In this document: positions 49,340 to 63,200 of the stretch, piece by piece
Numbering within the stretch: position 1 is the stretch's first letter
How the letters are laid out: every line of letters starts with the position of its first letter
NCBI RefSeq assembly: GCF_907164915.1
Contig: NC_061870.1
Coordinates: 27,503,348-27,567,347 of the forward strand
Reading direction: 5' to 3'
Origin: Impatiens glandulifera
Taxonomy: Eukaryota > Streptophyta > Magnoliopsida > Ericales > Balsaminaceae
Length of the DNA: 64,000 nt
Translations under genes and position numbers: made by a program
The notes under the pieces: generated by a model
What the model was told of the DNA's origin: nothing
The model's input: the letters and a program-made list of their open reading frames with translations, nothing else
Database searches by the model: none

Positions 49340-49900
49340 TTCTAGATCATTGTCTTCATTTCCTTCAGCTTCAACTTTGGAATCCTCAATAACTTTAGAT
49401 TCTTCTGTATCAACTTTGGAATTCTTTTTTTCCTCTTGATTAGTCTGAGTATGTTCCTCTCTATACAGTTGGATCCTATATATGTATGCCCATTTTCTAG
49501 AATTTCCTCCAGATTAGATCCCTTCTTGAATTTAAGGAAATATAAATCATGGACATTTGTTAAAATCTTCTCAAGCCTTTTTCCTTCCCATTGTTTCAAC
49601 AATGCCTCTTTAGTAATTGAGAAGGATACTCTATTTTTCTCTATGTAGTTTTCTACAACTACATTTTTCTATTCCTTTATGCAGTTTTCCTCTTAGTAGG
49701 ACAATTTAAATTCAAATGTAGAATTCAGTTCCTCCACTTTTGTCTGTGTATTGCCCAAGTAGATTTTCCTTTTATAGGCATGATCTTCTGACTTTTTTGC
49801 ATTGTTGTTCTTCCAGACTTCATTAGTTTTTCATGTCGAGTTGCTTCTTATAGTATATGACTTAGATTTGGGAGCCTTCATCAACTCCTTCATTGTAGCA
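49340..49900 (-). pseudogene. DUF4283 fragment of a LINE ORF1
   Basis: The minus strand carries an 86-codon frame at 49342-49602 with preceding text in the same sense: VENYIEKNRVSFSITKEALL, KQWEGKRLEKI, HDLYFLKFKKGSNLEEILEN. Ser/Thr-Lys-Glu-Ala-Leu-Leu followed by Gln-Trp and the L.F.....EE.LENG pattern fit DUF4283, the N-terminal domain of plant LINE-type ORF1 proteins. Stops upstream show decay. The Lys/Glu-rich C-terminal part is low complexity. Confidence 0.55.
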
Positions 49901-49979
49901 ACTGACCATTTAACAATTTCTTCATATTCTTATTTTTTTAGTAGATTCTAGTCTTGGAGATAATGAATGTTGAGTTGAA

Positions 49980-51559
49980 TTGTAATATACTGTGCTTTTT
50001 CCTTATTAATAATAATGACTTAGAGGATAGTTATCATTTGACATAGCTTTTTTCGGCGTTGTTTATCAACCCTCGGATAAAGACAAATTTCACCGCCGCT
50101 TAGAATTTTAGGTAGAGATTCTTTCGACACCGCTTAATTAATTTGTTCGATTTACTTTTTTTCATCCCTCATTATTATGAAACTCACATTAGTTCATCTT
50201 TGGAGCCACCTGAAGAAATTGCATTATTGTTGTATTATTTTCATTATAATTTGAATATTTAAAGATCTGTATTATTTAACATCAGTTATTTTTATCATTT
50301 ACAAATTAATGTTCTATTTTTAATTATTTACAGTAAAATCTTTATAAATTAATACTCGATAAATTAATAACCTCGATAAAATTAATAATTTATTCAGTCC
50401 TAAGTTGGGACCAGTATAAAATTGGACCTTAATCGATAAAATAATAAGATAATATTTTTTTTGAAAATTCAGTGTATATATATTGGTCCCAACGAAATTA
50501 TAAATTAATAATTAATAATAAAAGATTCTAAATTCTGATGATCGCTATGATCGCTTTAGAGTGTTTGATATTGTTAATTGACTAACTTAATTTCAAATTA
50601 AAAGTTTTGTGAACCCACTGCAACATATTTTTTGTTATGGATTTGTCATGGTTAATTTTTGAACACCTTTAAATTTAAGAGTCATAATTAATTTGATTTT
50701 AACAAAATTTAAAGAACATTTTATAGTGATCAATTTCTAACTATATTTAATATACTACGTTGATATCATGTACCAACTTTGTAGTACCATAAACTAATTT
50801 TTTATTTATTTAAAAATAATAAACTTGACAAATTCAATTAATTTGTAAATGTACATTCTATATTGCGCAGGACTTGAAAATTTAAAGGTTATACGTGAAA
50901 CCTCTTTAAATTAATAAATTAATTCTCGCTAAATTGACAGCATTATTTTATAGAGATTTTACTGTATTTGGTTTAATGAGAAATAATTTCTTATAAAAAA
51001 AGGTTAACTCTTTAATTATTTCAATTTGAGGAAGGATAAAAAAGAGAAATTTGGGGAATGAATATGAGAGATAATGTGACACATGTAAATGATTGAAAAA
51101 AAAGTTGGGTCAATAATTCCTTTACAAATTCTCTCTTTGAATTATTTATCTTTCAATTTTTATATCCATAGAGAATGAAATATTTTAATTTTTTCTTCTC
51201 AAGAATTGTTCTTTGTTAATCTAAGTCACAATATTGGGATAATTAAAAGAAGTATTAAGTAAATTATTTTCAATTATCTTAATAAATTAATTAAAACATT
51301 ATTCAATTTTTATAATAAAAAATAAATAAATACATTTTATTTTGTAAAATTGTGAATGATTTAAATAACATTAATAGGACCTATATAAATCATTCATAAA
51401 GCCAAATTATCAAGCATGCATTCATATTAAAAAAAGAAAAGTTTGAAATATATTTGGTTACATAGATCTATATTACATTATTATTCATGCAACAATATCA
51501 TATCCCATACATATTGGTGCATCTTTCCTTTATTTCATTAATTCAAATATTCATATAAG
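49980..51559. other. AT-rich spacer and SSL2 3' flank
   Basis: No gene was recognised. Near 50045-50140, GTTGTTTATCAACCCTCGG matches, inverted, sequence at about 30165, suggesting a shared repeat. The last 100 bp are similar to the DNA 3' of SSL copy 3 and so belong to the duplicated unit. Confidence 0.45.
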
Positions 51560-53158
51560 TTAGGCAGCAACGGCAGGATAACGAGTCACATTGAGGCGTA
51601 AGAAATGGTCCCTATGTAATGAGCAAAAATAGAGATGGTCCCCGATCTTTAAACCCGCGGTGACTAAAGACAAACCCGAGTCTGAATAGTGAGCCACCGC
51701 CTTCCCATCTTTATCGACTGCCAAAATGCCCCCGTTTCTTTCCATTTGAGGTAGTCCGATGTATTTTTGTATTATACCCGATATCTTTCTAATGAAAGGA
51801 TACCTTTGAGCTAAATCCCAACTAAATGTAACTTCCTGTATTGCATCCCACCAACAAATTAATCATTTCACAAAAAAAAACTTAATTTTAATTAATTCTT
51901 ACACTTGCTAGCCCAATCCAATACACGCCTTCGTTTTTGTCATATCGAATGTTATCTGGAAAACCATCTATATGGATAAACTCCTCAACCGCTCCTATTT
52001 TCTCCCCTTCTATAACATACTTCCTGCACCTCCTCCTGTCCCAACCAAACCAAATCATGTTAAATCTTACACATCATGTTGGGGAAACAAAGAAAAAAGA
52101 CAAGTCTAGGTGGTGTCTTACATTTGAGTTTCGCAAAAAACTAGAAAGGTTTGATCGTGGGAGAGTGAGACTCCGTTTGGAAAGTAGAGATCATTGAGTA
52201 GGACTTTGGTTTGTTTTGTGGATGGATCATAGCTAAGGAGTCTTCCATTAGGTCTACCTTCTAACATGTCCCAAATGAAGTCTTTTAAACCATATTTGAA
52301 TGATGCATCGGTGAAGTAAATGACACCGGTTTCATCATCGGCCACATCAACACCGTCCGTCAGCTTGAATTTCAAGCCCTCTGCTTCGTTCGTTAACAAT
52401 TCCACTTCTCCATTCTGGTTCACTCTCAATAGACCCTACACCATTTGAGTTCAACATATATTATTAGTTATTGTTTAGACATTTTATAACAAGTGGGATA
52501 TATATTTATCTAAAATTAAGGACTAAATCCCTATCCATATACACCTATTTAAGAATAACAAATAAAGGCTATAGTCTATAAATAGATAGAGAGTTTAAAA
52601 TTTGACTAACACATCTTCAACAAGAAGCAATCTATTCATTAAGGTAGGGTCTGACAATTTAAAATTATTTCAACAATTTGATTTTCAATTATAGATAAAG
52701 AATCTATATTGTTTGGGCATTTGATTAGTCAAAATAAGATTATTCCTAAAAAAGCAATTAAACAATAAATAGTAAAATACCCTGTCAGCATCGGCTACAA
52801 TAAGTTGTTTGTCTGGTCCAAGCACGAGTCCAAGTGGCCGGCCGGCCGAGTTGACCCAGTCCTCGACTGATAAATCGTCGAGCCGGAGTCGCTTGATCCA
52901 ACCGTCGACGCAGCCGGTGTATATGATTCTAGATTCCGCATCATATGCTATGTCTTCCGGCCCCATCAACTTTCCGTCGAATATCTTTTCGGCTCCTCGG
53001 AGGACATTAGGGTTCCGGCTGGGAACTAAAACAGGGTGCCGGTCAAACTGATCGACTGGGAGATGAGCCGGCTCGAACGACTCTAGCTGGTAAACAATAA
53101 CCGCTAGTAAGCTCGGCGCGACAATCCATACTAAGAGTATGTTTGAAAACCAGTTCAT
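51560..53158 (-). CDS. Strictosidine synthase-like protein, copy 2
   Basis: Second of three tandem SSL genes. Exons (minus order): 52781-53158, 52122-52435, 51903-52035, 51560-51835; phases close to 366 residues. The N-terminus is a hydrophobic anchor ([20 protein letters not shown]). Propeller motifs: [99 protein letters not shown]. It is nearly identical to copy 3, including leader and 3' flank, so it arose by recent segmental duplication. It differs from copy 1 in lacking the Gly/Leu-rich insertion and in intron sequence. No break is seen. Substrate unknown. Confidence 0.93.
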
Positions 53159-54559
53159 TTAGCAAGAAACTCCGGTGAAGAAGCCGGCGGAGATTCTTAA
53201 CAATATCTCTTTAGAGAGAGAGATCTGTAGCCTCTCCAGGTTGACTTAACTTTTATGGAAGCAGTAGTTATTGTTTTCTCTTTCTTGAGATAAGATGATA
53301 AAAATATTAATATATAATAATATATATATATATATATATATAAGTTTTATTTAAATAACCCACTTTTAACTGAAAATTATTATAACTCTATTATTAGCAT
53401 TTAAATGGACCTGACATACTGGCCCAAGATCTGCCTTTATAAGATTTTGTTTTAAAAAATGTATTGATTTATTATGACCAAATATATTCAAATAAATGAA
53501 TAATCTGATTGATTATCAAATATATTTGTTTGATTGTGTTATTATATTAAGGTTTTTTTAATTAATTATTTTAAAATTTAATTAAAATGTATTAAATATA
53601 AATTATTAAACATACCAAATAATTATTAAAGCCTAATTTTTAAATCATTCAATCTTTTTGCGGAATATAGGCATGACCGGTCCTTGGGTAAGATTAACTG
53701 CCAATGATTATCCGGCCTCCCATGTTACCATGTAAACCCAAGCAATAGAAAAAGAAATATACATTAACAAACCACAATATATATATATATATATTGTTAA
53801 CTAATTAAATTAAAGTTATTTGTATGAATGATTGTAATAAATTATTATATTTATTCAACACCACATGAAATATATTTACAAAAAAAAAGAGAATACATTC
53901 ATTTTTTGGTTTAAGGTACCAAAGACAGCTACTGAGTATAGGTAATGAATATTGATTGAGCCAATATATTATGACTGAATTTAAATTTATTATTAAAAAG
54001 ATCACTTATATGATACTTATTTCTACCTTCTACCTTCACATAATAACAAAATTATTAGTGCTAATTTTTTTCTTTCTAAACTCTTTCTCAAGATTTTACT
54101 TTATATATTAATAAGTAAAATAAAAGCTGAGAATAATTTTTAAAAAATAGTTAAAAATATAATGTTTTTTAATTTTGTTAAAATATGACCTCAATTATTA
54201 TAGGTATTAATATTTATTTTAAAAAACTAAAAAAACAAGTCAATTTTAAAATTAGTATGTGAGTTAATTTGGAAATATCAATTATCCCTTAATAAAAGTT
54301 TGTTTTTTTAATAGACAATCTTCCTAATATCATTTCATTAAAAATTTAAAAAGGAGAAGAACATGTTTTTATTAGGCAAAACAAACCTTTGTCTTAATTT
54401 AAAAAAAAAAAAAGCATAGAAGAGAATACAAACAAGATACACACAAAGATCAAGTTTTTATTTTATTTTTGAATTCACACAAAGATCAAGTTATGTATTA
54501 CTTATCACTTCATCAAATGAGATACTCCAATTTTGACTAAGAATTCAATTTTGTTCATT
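53159..54559. other. SSL2 promoter and AT-rich spacer
   Basis: The first 200 bp match the upstream region of SSL copy 3 (GA-rich leader, AT tracts, TA run at about 53322-53342). The rest is AT-rich without a recognised gene; a second TA run lies near 53779-53794. Confidence 0.5.
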
Positions 54560-54800
54560 GGGAGGAATTTGACTTGCTGAATCTTCTTTCGAACATGACT
54601 AAACACTTGTTTGCTGGGCAGGGAATGGAAGGAGAAGTGTCGCCATCAATTGGATCTCGAACACGAAATAAGCTCTCTCGCGAAGGTCTGATGCCCACTC
54701 CCTTGAAAAGAGGGAGCCGGGCTATGTAGGCACCTGGCCGTTCAGAAGTAGCTCCAGCTCGACCAAAAAGGTAAAAGAGGTTAGAATTTCTTCAATAAGA
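54560..54800. other. GC-balanced island of unknown origin
   Basis: This stretch is markedly less AT-rich than its flanks (for example GAGGGAGCCGGGCTATGTAG and CACCTGGCCGTTCAGAAG). Its texture resembles plant organelle DNA. It has no long frame. A mitochondrial or plastid insertion is possible but unproven; a transposon fragment is an alternative. Confidence 0.3.
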
Positions 54801-54899
54801 AAGCATATCCTGTCCTCATGAATGGACTCTTTCTAATGCGTGAAGGCACAACAAAGATCCAATTTCCGGGAGTCCTGTCTTGGAGAACGTTCAACCCAA

Positions 54900-55640
54900 A
54901 TATAATAGATTATAGTGCCGAAGAAGCATTTAAACACACTAGAATAGAACTTGTCTCCCATTTCCTTAACAATCGCTTATTCTTAATATCCTACCACTTA
55001 TTCGAGAAATTAATGAGATTCATGTGATCGAAAACTACCCAAAAAATAGACGCAAATGAAAAATCTCTGAAAAGATGATCAATGCATTTCTTATCATCAG
55101 TGCATAAAGAACAACTAGAGCTGGAATAATCATATACATTTGAAGTCGATCCCTTGTGGACAATCTTTCATGAAAAACAAGTTAAAAGATGAACTAGTGT
55201 ATTGGAATCACCTTAGAGAACCAAACAATATGATGCTAACCAACAACTACCCATTGGTACATATAAAATCCCATGCCAATTTAGAAGAGAATTTGTCATT
55301 CTTTTCAATTTTCCAAACGCAAGAATCTGAACTTTTCCGAAATTGCAAACTCCACACTCTATTCAAAATTCTCATTCCTTCTGAAATATGTCGTAATTAG
55401 AAGTGATTCACATCCCACTTTAGCAATATCACAAACTGTTGATGTTAGACACTCCCTTCAGATTAGAACTCTCACAAATCCATCTTTAAGGAAGATAGAC
55501 ATATTTTCAAACCACATTGAGTTCCAAAAAAGGGAACCACAACCATCGCCGAGAACAATTTGCATCCTCATGTCTTAGCTTAAGAATCTTTTTGGCGACC
55601 CTGACATATCATCCTTTATTTTACAAGTCTATATACTCGT
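54900..55640 (-). pseudogene. Degenerate LINE zf-RVT fragment
   Basis: Minus-strand translation in changing frames gives SSCSLCTDDKKCIDHLFRD then FSFASIFWVVFDH, the Cys-x2-Cys and His-Leu-Phe-x-Asp/Cys pattern of the reverse-transcriptase zinc-binding domain, preceded by WKIEKNDKFSSKLAWDF and a WNSMWF-like segment. Stops and frameshifts interrupt it. Confidence 0.6.
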
Positions 55641-57257
55641 TTCCCCTTTCATGAACCTAAAATGTATTCAACGCACCTACAATGGCTGTATTGTTTTTTT
55701 TAAATTGTTATAATTAAGTGATGTATTCTTGTTATATATAATATGTATTCTATACAGTACCTTTATTAAAATGATCATAAGAATCATTTAATTAAGCAAA
55801 TTAAATGACGAATAATGACATTAAAATAAAAATAATAAAAAATATAACAATGTTAGCCAATAAATTATTGAGCTCGTAGATTTTCGAGAAAAAAGATTAA
55901 CTGCCCAACCGATTTCAAAGCTTTATAAAAAAATCTTAAAAAACGTCATAATCAGGGACAAATCCAGAAATTAATATTCGAAAACAAAACAAAAATGAAT
56001 TTAATCTTTATTATAGTAGGGTCGAATAAAATAAAAATAAATTAGTCTTTTTTGAGATTTATAGAAGAAAATAATGAATAATTTTTTTTTAAAAAAATAA
56101 GGTAACTTTCCTACTTAATTTCTTCAGTTTTAATGTAAAAAAATCAAAATTCATCCAATCAAATAAGTGATCAAACAATTTGAGATATGATTATAGCAAA
56201 ACATTATTTATTAAATATAAATTAATAAAATAACAATTGATTAGCACACAAATAATTAATTTGTATAGAAGAATTTTTTTAAATATAATTTTATTGAATT
56301 CAAGTGGGTTCATACCTGTCATCTGTCATCATTTGGATGAACTTGTAAAAAAGAAAATAATATGTACCTCACAAAAATCAAAAAGACATAATTAAATTTT
56401 TTTTTGTTAAAATAACTATTAGGTAAATAATAATAATATTATTATTTATGAAAGATTAGAATATATATTTTTTAATATTAATTATTTAAAAAATATTTAT
56501 TATAAAATATATTTGAACATAAAGAAAATAAATAAATTTGAAAAATAAAAAAACCCATAAATTATTAAAACACTAAAATAATCATATCAAACCATTCCTA
56601 AAATATAACTAAAATGTAAATAATCCTTCTAACCAAATAAAAATAAAATAACTATTTATAACATCTTTTTCTTTCTCTCTTTCAAACAATGCCAAAATAT
56701 CCTAAATTCTATTATCAACACCTTATGACGGTTGTATTTTCTTATATGTACACCATGCCTTAAAAGCTAGTTGAATTTGAGTTTATTTAAATAAATCTAT
56801 TTTATTTAAAATATTGGTTGATTCTGAAAAAAAAAAATTTGGGTACAATGATTTAAAAGATATTAATTTATAATGATAAAATATCTTTTTAAATATAATA
56901 TTTTTTAATATTTTAGTTAATAAATTAAGTTATGTGATTAATGAGAGACGATAAAATAAAATAATATTAAATTATAATTAAGAATGAATTTACAATGTTA
57001 TACCGTTCATGGTATAACAATCTTAGTTCAGATGTGTATATTAAATCAAATAAAATAATATATATTTTAGTGTATAATCTTATTACAAAGAAATAATTTT
57101 TTTTTATTATGATAATACAACTTATAAAAGTAGTTTGCTTATAAATATATTTGATAACATCGATCTATATTATATTATTGTTCATGCAACAATATCATAT
57201 ATCCCATACATATGGTGCATCTTTCCTTTATTTCATTATTTCAAATATTCATATAAG
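55641..57257. other. AT-rich spacer and SSL3 3' flank
   Basis: AT-rich DNA without a recognised gene. From about 57165 it resembles the 3' flank of SSL2 (CATGCAACAATATCATAT and CATCTTTCCTTTATTTCATT). Confidence 0.5.
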
Positions 57258-60200
57258 TTAGGCGGCAGCAACAGCGGGATAATGCGTCACATTGAGGCGT
57301 AAGAAATGGTCCCTATGTAATGAGCCAAAATAGAGATGGTCCTCGATCTTTAGACCCGCGGTGACTAAAGACAAACCCGAGTCTGAATAGTGAGTCACCG
57401 CCTTCCCATCTTTATCGACAGCCAAAATGCCCCCGTTTCTCCACATATGAGGTAGTCCGATGTATTTTTGTATTATAGCGAATATCTTTCTAATGAAAGG
57501 GTACCTTTGAGCTAAATCCCATGTAAATGTAACTTCCTGTATTGCAGCCCACTAACAAATTAATCAATTCAAAAAAACAAACTTACTAAATTTGAATTAA
57601 AACTTACACTTGCTAGCCCAATCCAATACACGCCTTCATTTTTGTCATATCGAATGTTATCTGGAAAACCATCTATATCAATAAACTCCTCGACGATTCC
57701 TTTTTTCTCCCCTTCTATAACATACTTCCTGCACCTCCTCCTGTCCCAACCAAACCAAATCATGTTAAATCTTACACATCATGTTGGGGGCAACAAAGAA
57801 AAAAAAGACAAGTCTAGGTTGTGTCTCACATTAGAGTTTCGCAAAAAACTAGAAAGGTTTGGTCGTGGGAGAGTGAAACTCCGTTTGCAAAGTAAAGATC
57901 ATTGAGTAGGACTTTGGTTTGTTTTGTGCATGGATCATAGCTAAGGAGTCTTCCATTAGGTCTGCCTTCTAACACGTCCCAAATGTAGTCTTTTAGGCCA
58001 TATTTGAACGATGCATCCGTGAAGTAAATCACGCCGGTTTCATCATCGGCCACATCAACACCGTCCGTCAGCTTGAATTTCAAGCCTTCTGCTTCGTTCG
58101 TTAACAATTCCACTTCTCCATTCTGGTTCAATCTCAACAGACCCTACAACATTTGAGCTCAACATATATTATTTACATTTATAACAAGTGGGGTATATAT
58201 TTATGTAAAAGGCCTAAGTCCCTATTGGCTATCCATACCTATTAAGTATATTTCATCATACATTATTAAAAATATATAATAACAAATACATGTTGTTTAT
58301 TGATTGATAGCTTAAAAGTTGACCAATACATTGAAAACAATCTATTGATTGGTATATAGGCTCTAACAATTCCAAATTATTGAAATAATTTGGTTTTCAA
58401 TTATAAATAAAGAATCCATATTATTAATGTGTTATTAGTTTGGGCTCCTAATTATGTAATAAAAAACTCAGTTTATTTTAAAAAGCTCATTTGAGAAATA
58501 GAGGTATGATTGTTTTTTTGAAAAAAAATACTTGAGCTATCCTTAATCTGCTATAAAAGCCGGAGGAAACCTACATCTGAGAGACATCTAGTATACACTT
58601 ATAAAGAGATAGTGAGACATCTTCTTTGTTTAGCTTATATCTTCATTTGTTTTGTGTTTAACATGTGATTATAGTGAAGTTTTTTAGACGAAATTCCATG
58701 GTTTTTACTCCTTGATTTGAGGAGGTTTTCACGTTAAATTGTTGGTGTTCTTCTGTCATTTATATTTTCGTTTATGTTGTTTTTCGTTCCTAAAGCTCAA
58801 ATCAAGTGAGAATAGTTAATTAATTACAAGTGTGATTATTCCGCTTTATTCCCAACATAGTGGTATCATAACTTGATTCTAAGCGTTTTATTTTGATTGG
58901 TTTATGGAGATTAACACAAACAAAATGATTTTATTGAATGGTTCAAACTATCATATCTGGAAGGGTAAAATGAAATATCTTCTATTTGTGAAGTCTTTGC
59001 ATTACCTATTTTTGATAGTGAGAAATCCATCTCCAAATATGATGATGAATGAACTTTTGTGCATGAACATATATGTGGTTTCATTCGTCAATTTGTTGAT
59101 GAGAATATTTATAACCACATACAACATTAGACAAGTGCACATACTTTGTGGAGTAAGCTTGGGAATTTGTATTCTTCAAAAACAGGAAGTACCAAATTAT
59201 TTTTGTTCCAAAATATTATACATTTGAGATTCTCATGCGATAGCCAAAGTGTTCTGTTCTTTCTGTCTCTTGTGATTTCCATGACTAGGATCTGATTCAC
59301 TAAACTCAAATCCTTCATCGCAAAAGACTTGTTCAAATCTCTTTTGAGCTTCTTAATTTTCGCAATATCTTGCCAACAAATCAGCATATCATCAACATAG
59401 AGCAGAAGAATAACATAATCATCAACGTCGTATCTCTTAATGAAAACACAATGATCAAAAGTAGTTTTACTGTACCCATTTACTTCCATGAAGGAGTGAA
59501 ATTTCCTATACCATTGTCTAGGTGCTTGCTTGAGTCCGTACAGGTTTTTCCTAAACCTGTAGACAAGATCTTCTTTATCTTTAACTTTGAAAGTCTCAGT
59601 TGTTCCATATAGATCTCTTCCTCAAAGTCTCCATGGAGAAATCCACATCAAGTTGTTCAATTTCTAAATCTTGATTAGCAGCCAATGCTAACACAACTCC
59701 AATGGAGGATCTCTTCACAACCGGTGAGAAGATCTATTCAAACTCAATCCCCTTTTTCTAACTAAATCCCTTCACAATTAGTTTTTCCTTGTATCGAGGT
59801 TATGAGCTATTCTTTTGAAGCTTCAACTTGAATATCCACTTGTTCTTCAAAGTCTTCTTTCCTTTCAGAAGTTTCACCAAGTCATGAGTCTCGTCCTCTT
59901 GCAAGGAATTTATCTCATCTTGCATTGTCATTGACCACTTGTTATTGTTTTCATGAGACAATACTTCTTGATAGGTTTCTAGTTCTCCCCCATCACTCAA
60001 CATCACATACTCATTGGAAGGATACCTACTAGAAGGTTGTTGTTGCCTAATAGATCTTCTAATATGTTGATCATCGGGTGGCTCTAGAGAACTATCATCA
60101 TCTTGTACATCTTCTTATGTTGGATCAACATCAACTAGAGGACTCTCATCAACATCAACTTGGACATTTTCCACATCATTGGACTGTGATTGTGGTGTAC

Positions 60201-63200
60201 GAATCACATCATTATTGGGAAATTCCTTTTTCGTAGATTTTGACTTTTCATTTTTCTCAAAGTCTTCAATGGTCTGATCTTCTAAGAATACCACATATTT
60301 GCTTTTAATGAGTTTCTTGTTAACCGGGTGCCAACATGGGTACCCAAATTATTCGTGGCCATACCCAATAAAGATACATTGTCTCGTCTTGCTATCAAAC
60401 TTAACTCTCTCATCTCGAGGAACATGAACAATCACTTTACAACTAAAAACTCTCAGGTGATCATAAGAGACGTCTAAAGGAGTTGAGGGTGAAAGGTTTA
60501 TCAAATCAACCTTTGTCTTCATTAGCTATCCCTAAAAGGATTTTGACAACTTAGCAGGAGACAACATACACAAGATTCTCTCATTGATAGACATGTTCAT
60601 CCTCTCCACAGCTCCATTCTGTTGAGGTGTTTTTGACACAGTTTTCAAAAGCTTGATCCCATGACTTCTACAGTATTCCATAAATGGCCCTCTGTATTCA
60701 CCACCATTGTCCGAATGAACACATTTCTTCTTCCCAATTTCTTTCTCCACTTCAGCGTGAAACAACTTGAAGTAATTTAATGCTTGATCTTTAGTCTTCA
60801 AGTAATAGACTCACACCTTCCTTGAGCAATCATTGATAAAAGTGATGTAATAATGAGCATCATCTAAAGTCAAGGAATCCATAGAACATATATCTGTGTG
60901 AACCATATCTAGTATATTGGGCTTCCTATATGGAGAGAAACTCTTGAAAGAAACTTTATGTTGTTTACCAACTAAGCAATCCGTGCATGTCTTTAAATCT
61001 GTGGACTTCAAACCCTGAAGATCGATTGTCTTGGAGAGAACTCGCATGCCATTCTAACTTAAGTGACCAAGTCGCTTACGCCAAAATTTTGCTAAACAAT
61101 CATCAATTGCATTTGCTTCTCCCTCGTAAGACTTAGCCTCTGTCACATAAAGAGAACCGACTTTCCTTCCTTTAGCTACCACCAAAGACCCTTAGTGAGT
61201 TTCTATATTCCTTCACCAAAGTTAGTATGATATCCCTCATTATCAAGAATGTCAGTGGAGATCAAATTCATCTGAATATTAGGAACATGTCGAACATTCT
61301 TCAAAAGTAGCTTGCACGAAGTGTTATTATCCAAACAGACATCTCATTTTCAAAAAATCCTACACGTAACATGGTTTCACAACGTCACTAAACCAAACTG
61401 TCCACCAGTGTAAGAAGTAAATATATTACAACGATTGGTGACATGATAAGAAGCACCCGAGTTTGCCACTCATTGTGTATCTTGAGAAACAAGGTTGATA
61501 TTATCATTGTCGTAAATAATATCAATGTCGTTACCACCCACAACTGCAACCTTACTATTTTTATCTTACTTATTCTCCTTTTGTTCTCACTTAAAAGATT
61601 TGCATTGATACTTCTTGTGTCTTAATTTGTCACAATGATAATATGTAATCTATTTTCTCAAGCTGTATATTTCCCGTGACCTGTCAAAACTGCCATTTTG
61701 ACTTTTATTTCTACCCCTCCTCTTGGTCACGAACACCTGACTTGGAGTCGAGAAATCTTGTTCTTTTCTTCTAGCATCTTCATTCAACACGCTCTCTTTC
61801 ATCATTTTCAAAGTGAGCTTACCTTGTGGAACATACATAATTGGTAATAGAAACCACAAGTGTCTCCCAACTATTAGACAAAGAATTAATCAAACACATA
61901 TATCATGAAGTTCATCATCAAATTTCATTCCTATCGCAGCCAACTCATTTAGAATACCCTAAAAAACATTTAGATGCTCGGACATAGAAGACCCATCTTG
62001 ATATTCCAACGAGCAAAGCTTCTTAAATAAAAATGTTATATTTTGAGTGTTGTTCTTCTCATATAACTCACTCAAAATAGTTCACACTTTATGAGCATTA
62101 ACCTTAGTAGCCACATGCTAATCACGCCGTTGTCAACCCATTGCCTGATCTTACCAACCGCCTTTCTGTTCAACTTTTTTCAATCTGCATCTAACATAAC
62201 CTATGGTTTGCCTTTATCACCCAAGATAGTGTCTTCATAATCATAATTACACAATAAGTCATTCATCCGTGACTTTCAAATTGTGTAGTTGGTAACTATG
62301 AGTTTGATCATCGTGTCATTACTACTCAACAATTCTTCCATTTAAATTACACAAGAATCACCACCAAACGAACTCAGCTCGAATACCACTTGTTAGAGAA
62401 TACCGAATAAAAGTACATGTTTAGCAATCCAAATTGACAAGATATAACAATGACCTAAAATTTCTTTTTCCCATTCAGTATAATCAAATGGGCAACCAAT
62501 TCAATTGAGCAAAATATTATTTCAAACAATCAAACTATCAAAGAACAAGACACCAAAATTTTACGTGAAAAACCTAATTTAGGTAAAACCACATGACCCT
62601 TAGACCACTTAAATTATCTATTATATTATAGTTAGGATGAGATTTACTGTATGTCTCTTTATTTAATATAGTAAAAATATTTATACTTGAGTTACATTAA
62701 CCATATAATAAAACTATAATATAATATAGAATAGAATATAATATAATAATATATTAATATAATATATTATTATATACATTAACAACATATATCATTCATA
62801 TCATATGTTTAGCCAAAAAGAAAAAAGAAAGGTAAAAGAAACTGTTTGTGGCTTTTTGTGGCGTAAAGCCGTTAATTGGAGAAGAACAAAAGAATGACTG
62901 GTGTTCTCGCATGCTCGTTAAATTAATTCCAATCGACAAGAAGTAGAAAAACAAAACAAAAATCTATTATTTTTTTTTGTTAATTAATTAAATACCTAAT
63001 AAACTTTATTTTTAGTCAAGCTCAAAACAATTTGAGCTGACCCTATAGGTAGTTTTTTATAACTTGTAAAGATGCAATCATGAGAATAGTTAATTAATTA
63101 TGAATATGATTATTCCGCTTTATTTTTAACAATCTTTAGACATTTTTATTCAAAATAAGATTAATCCTAAAATAAATAATTAAACGAGAGATAGTAAAAT

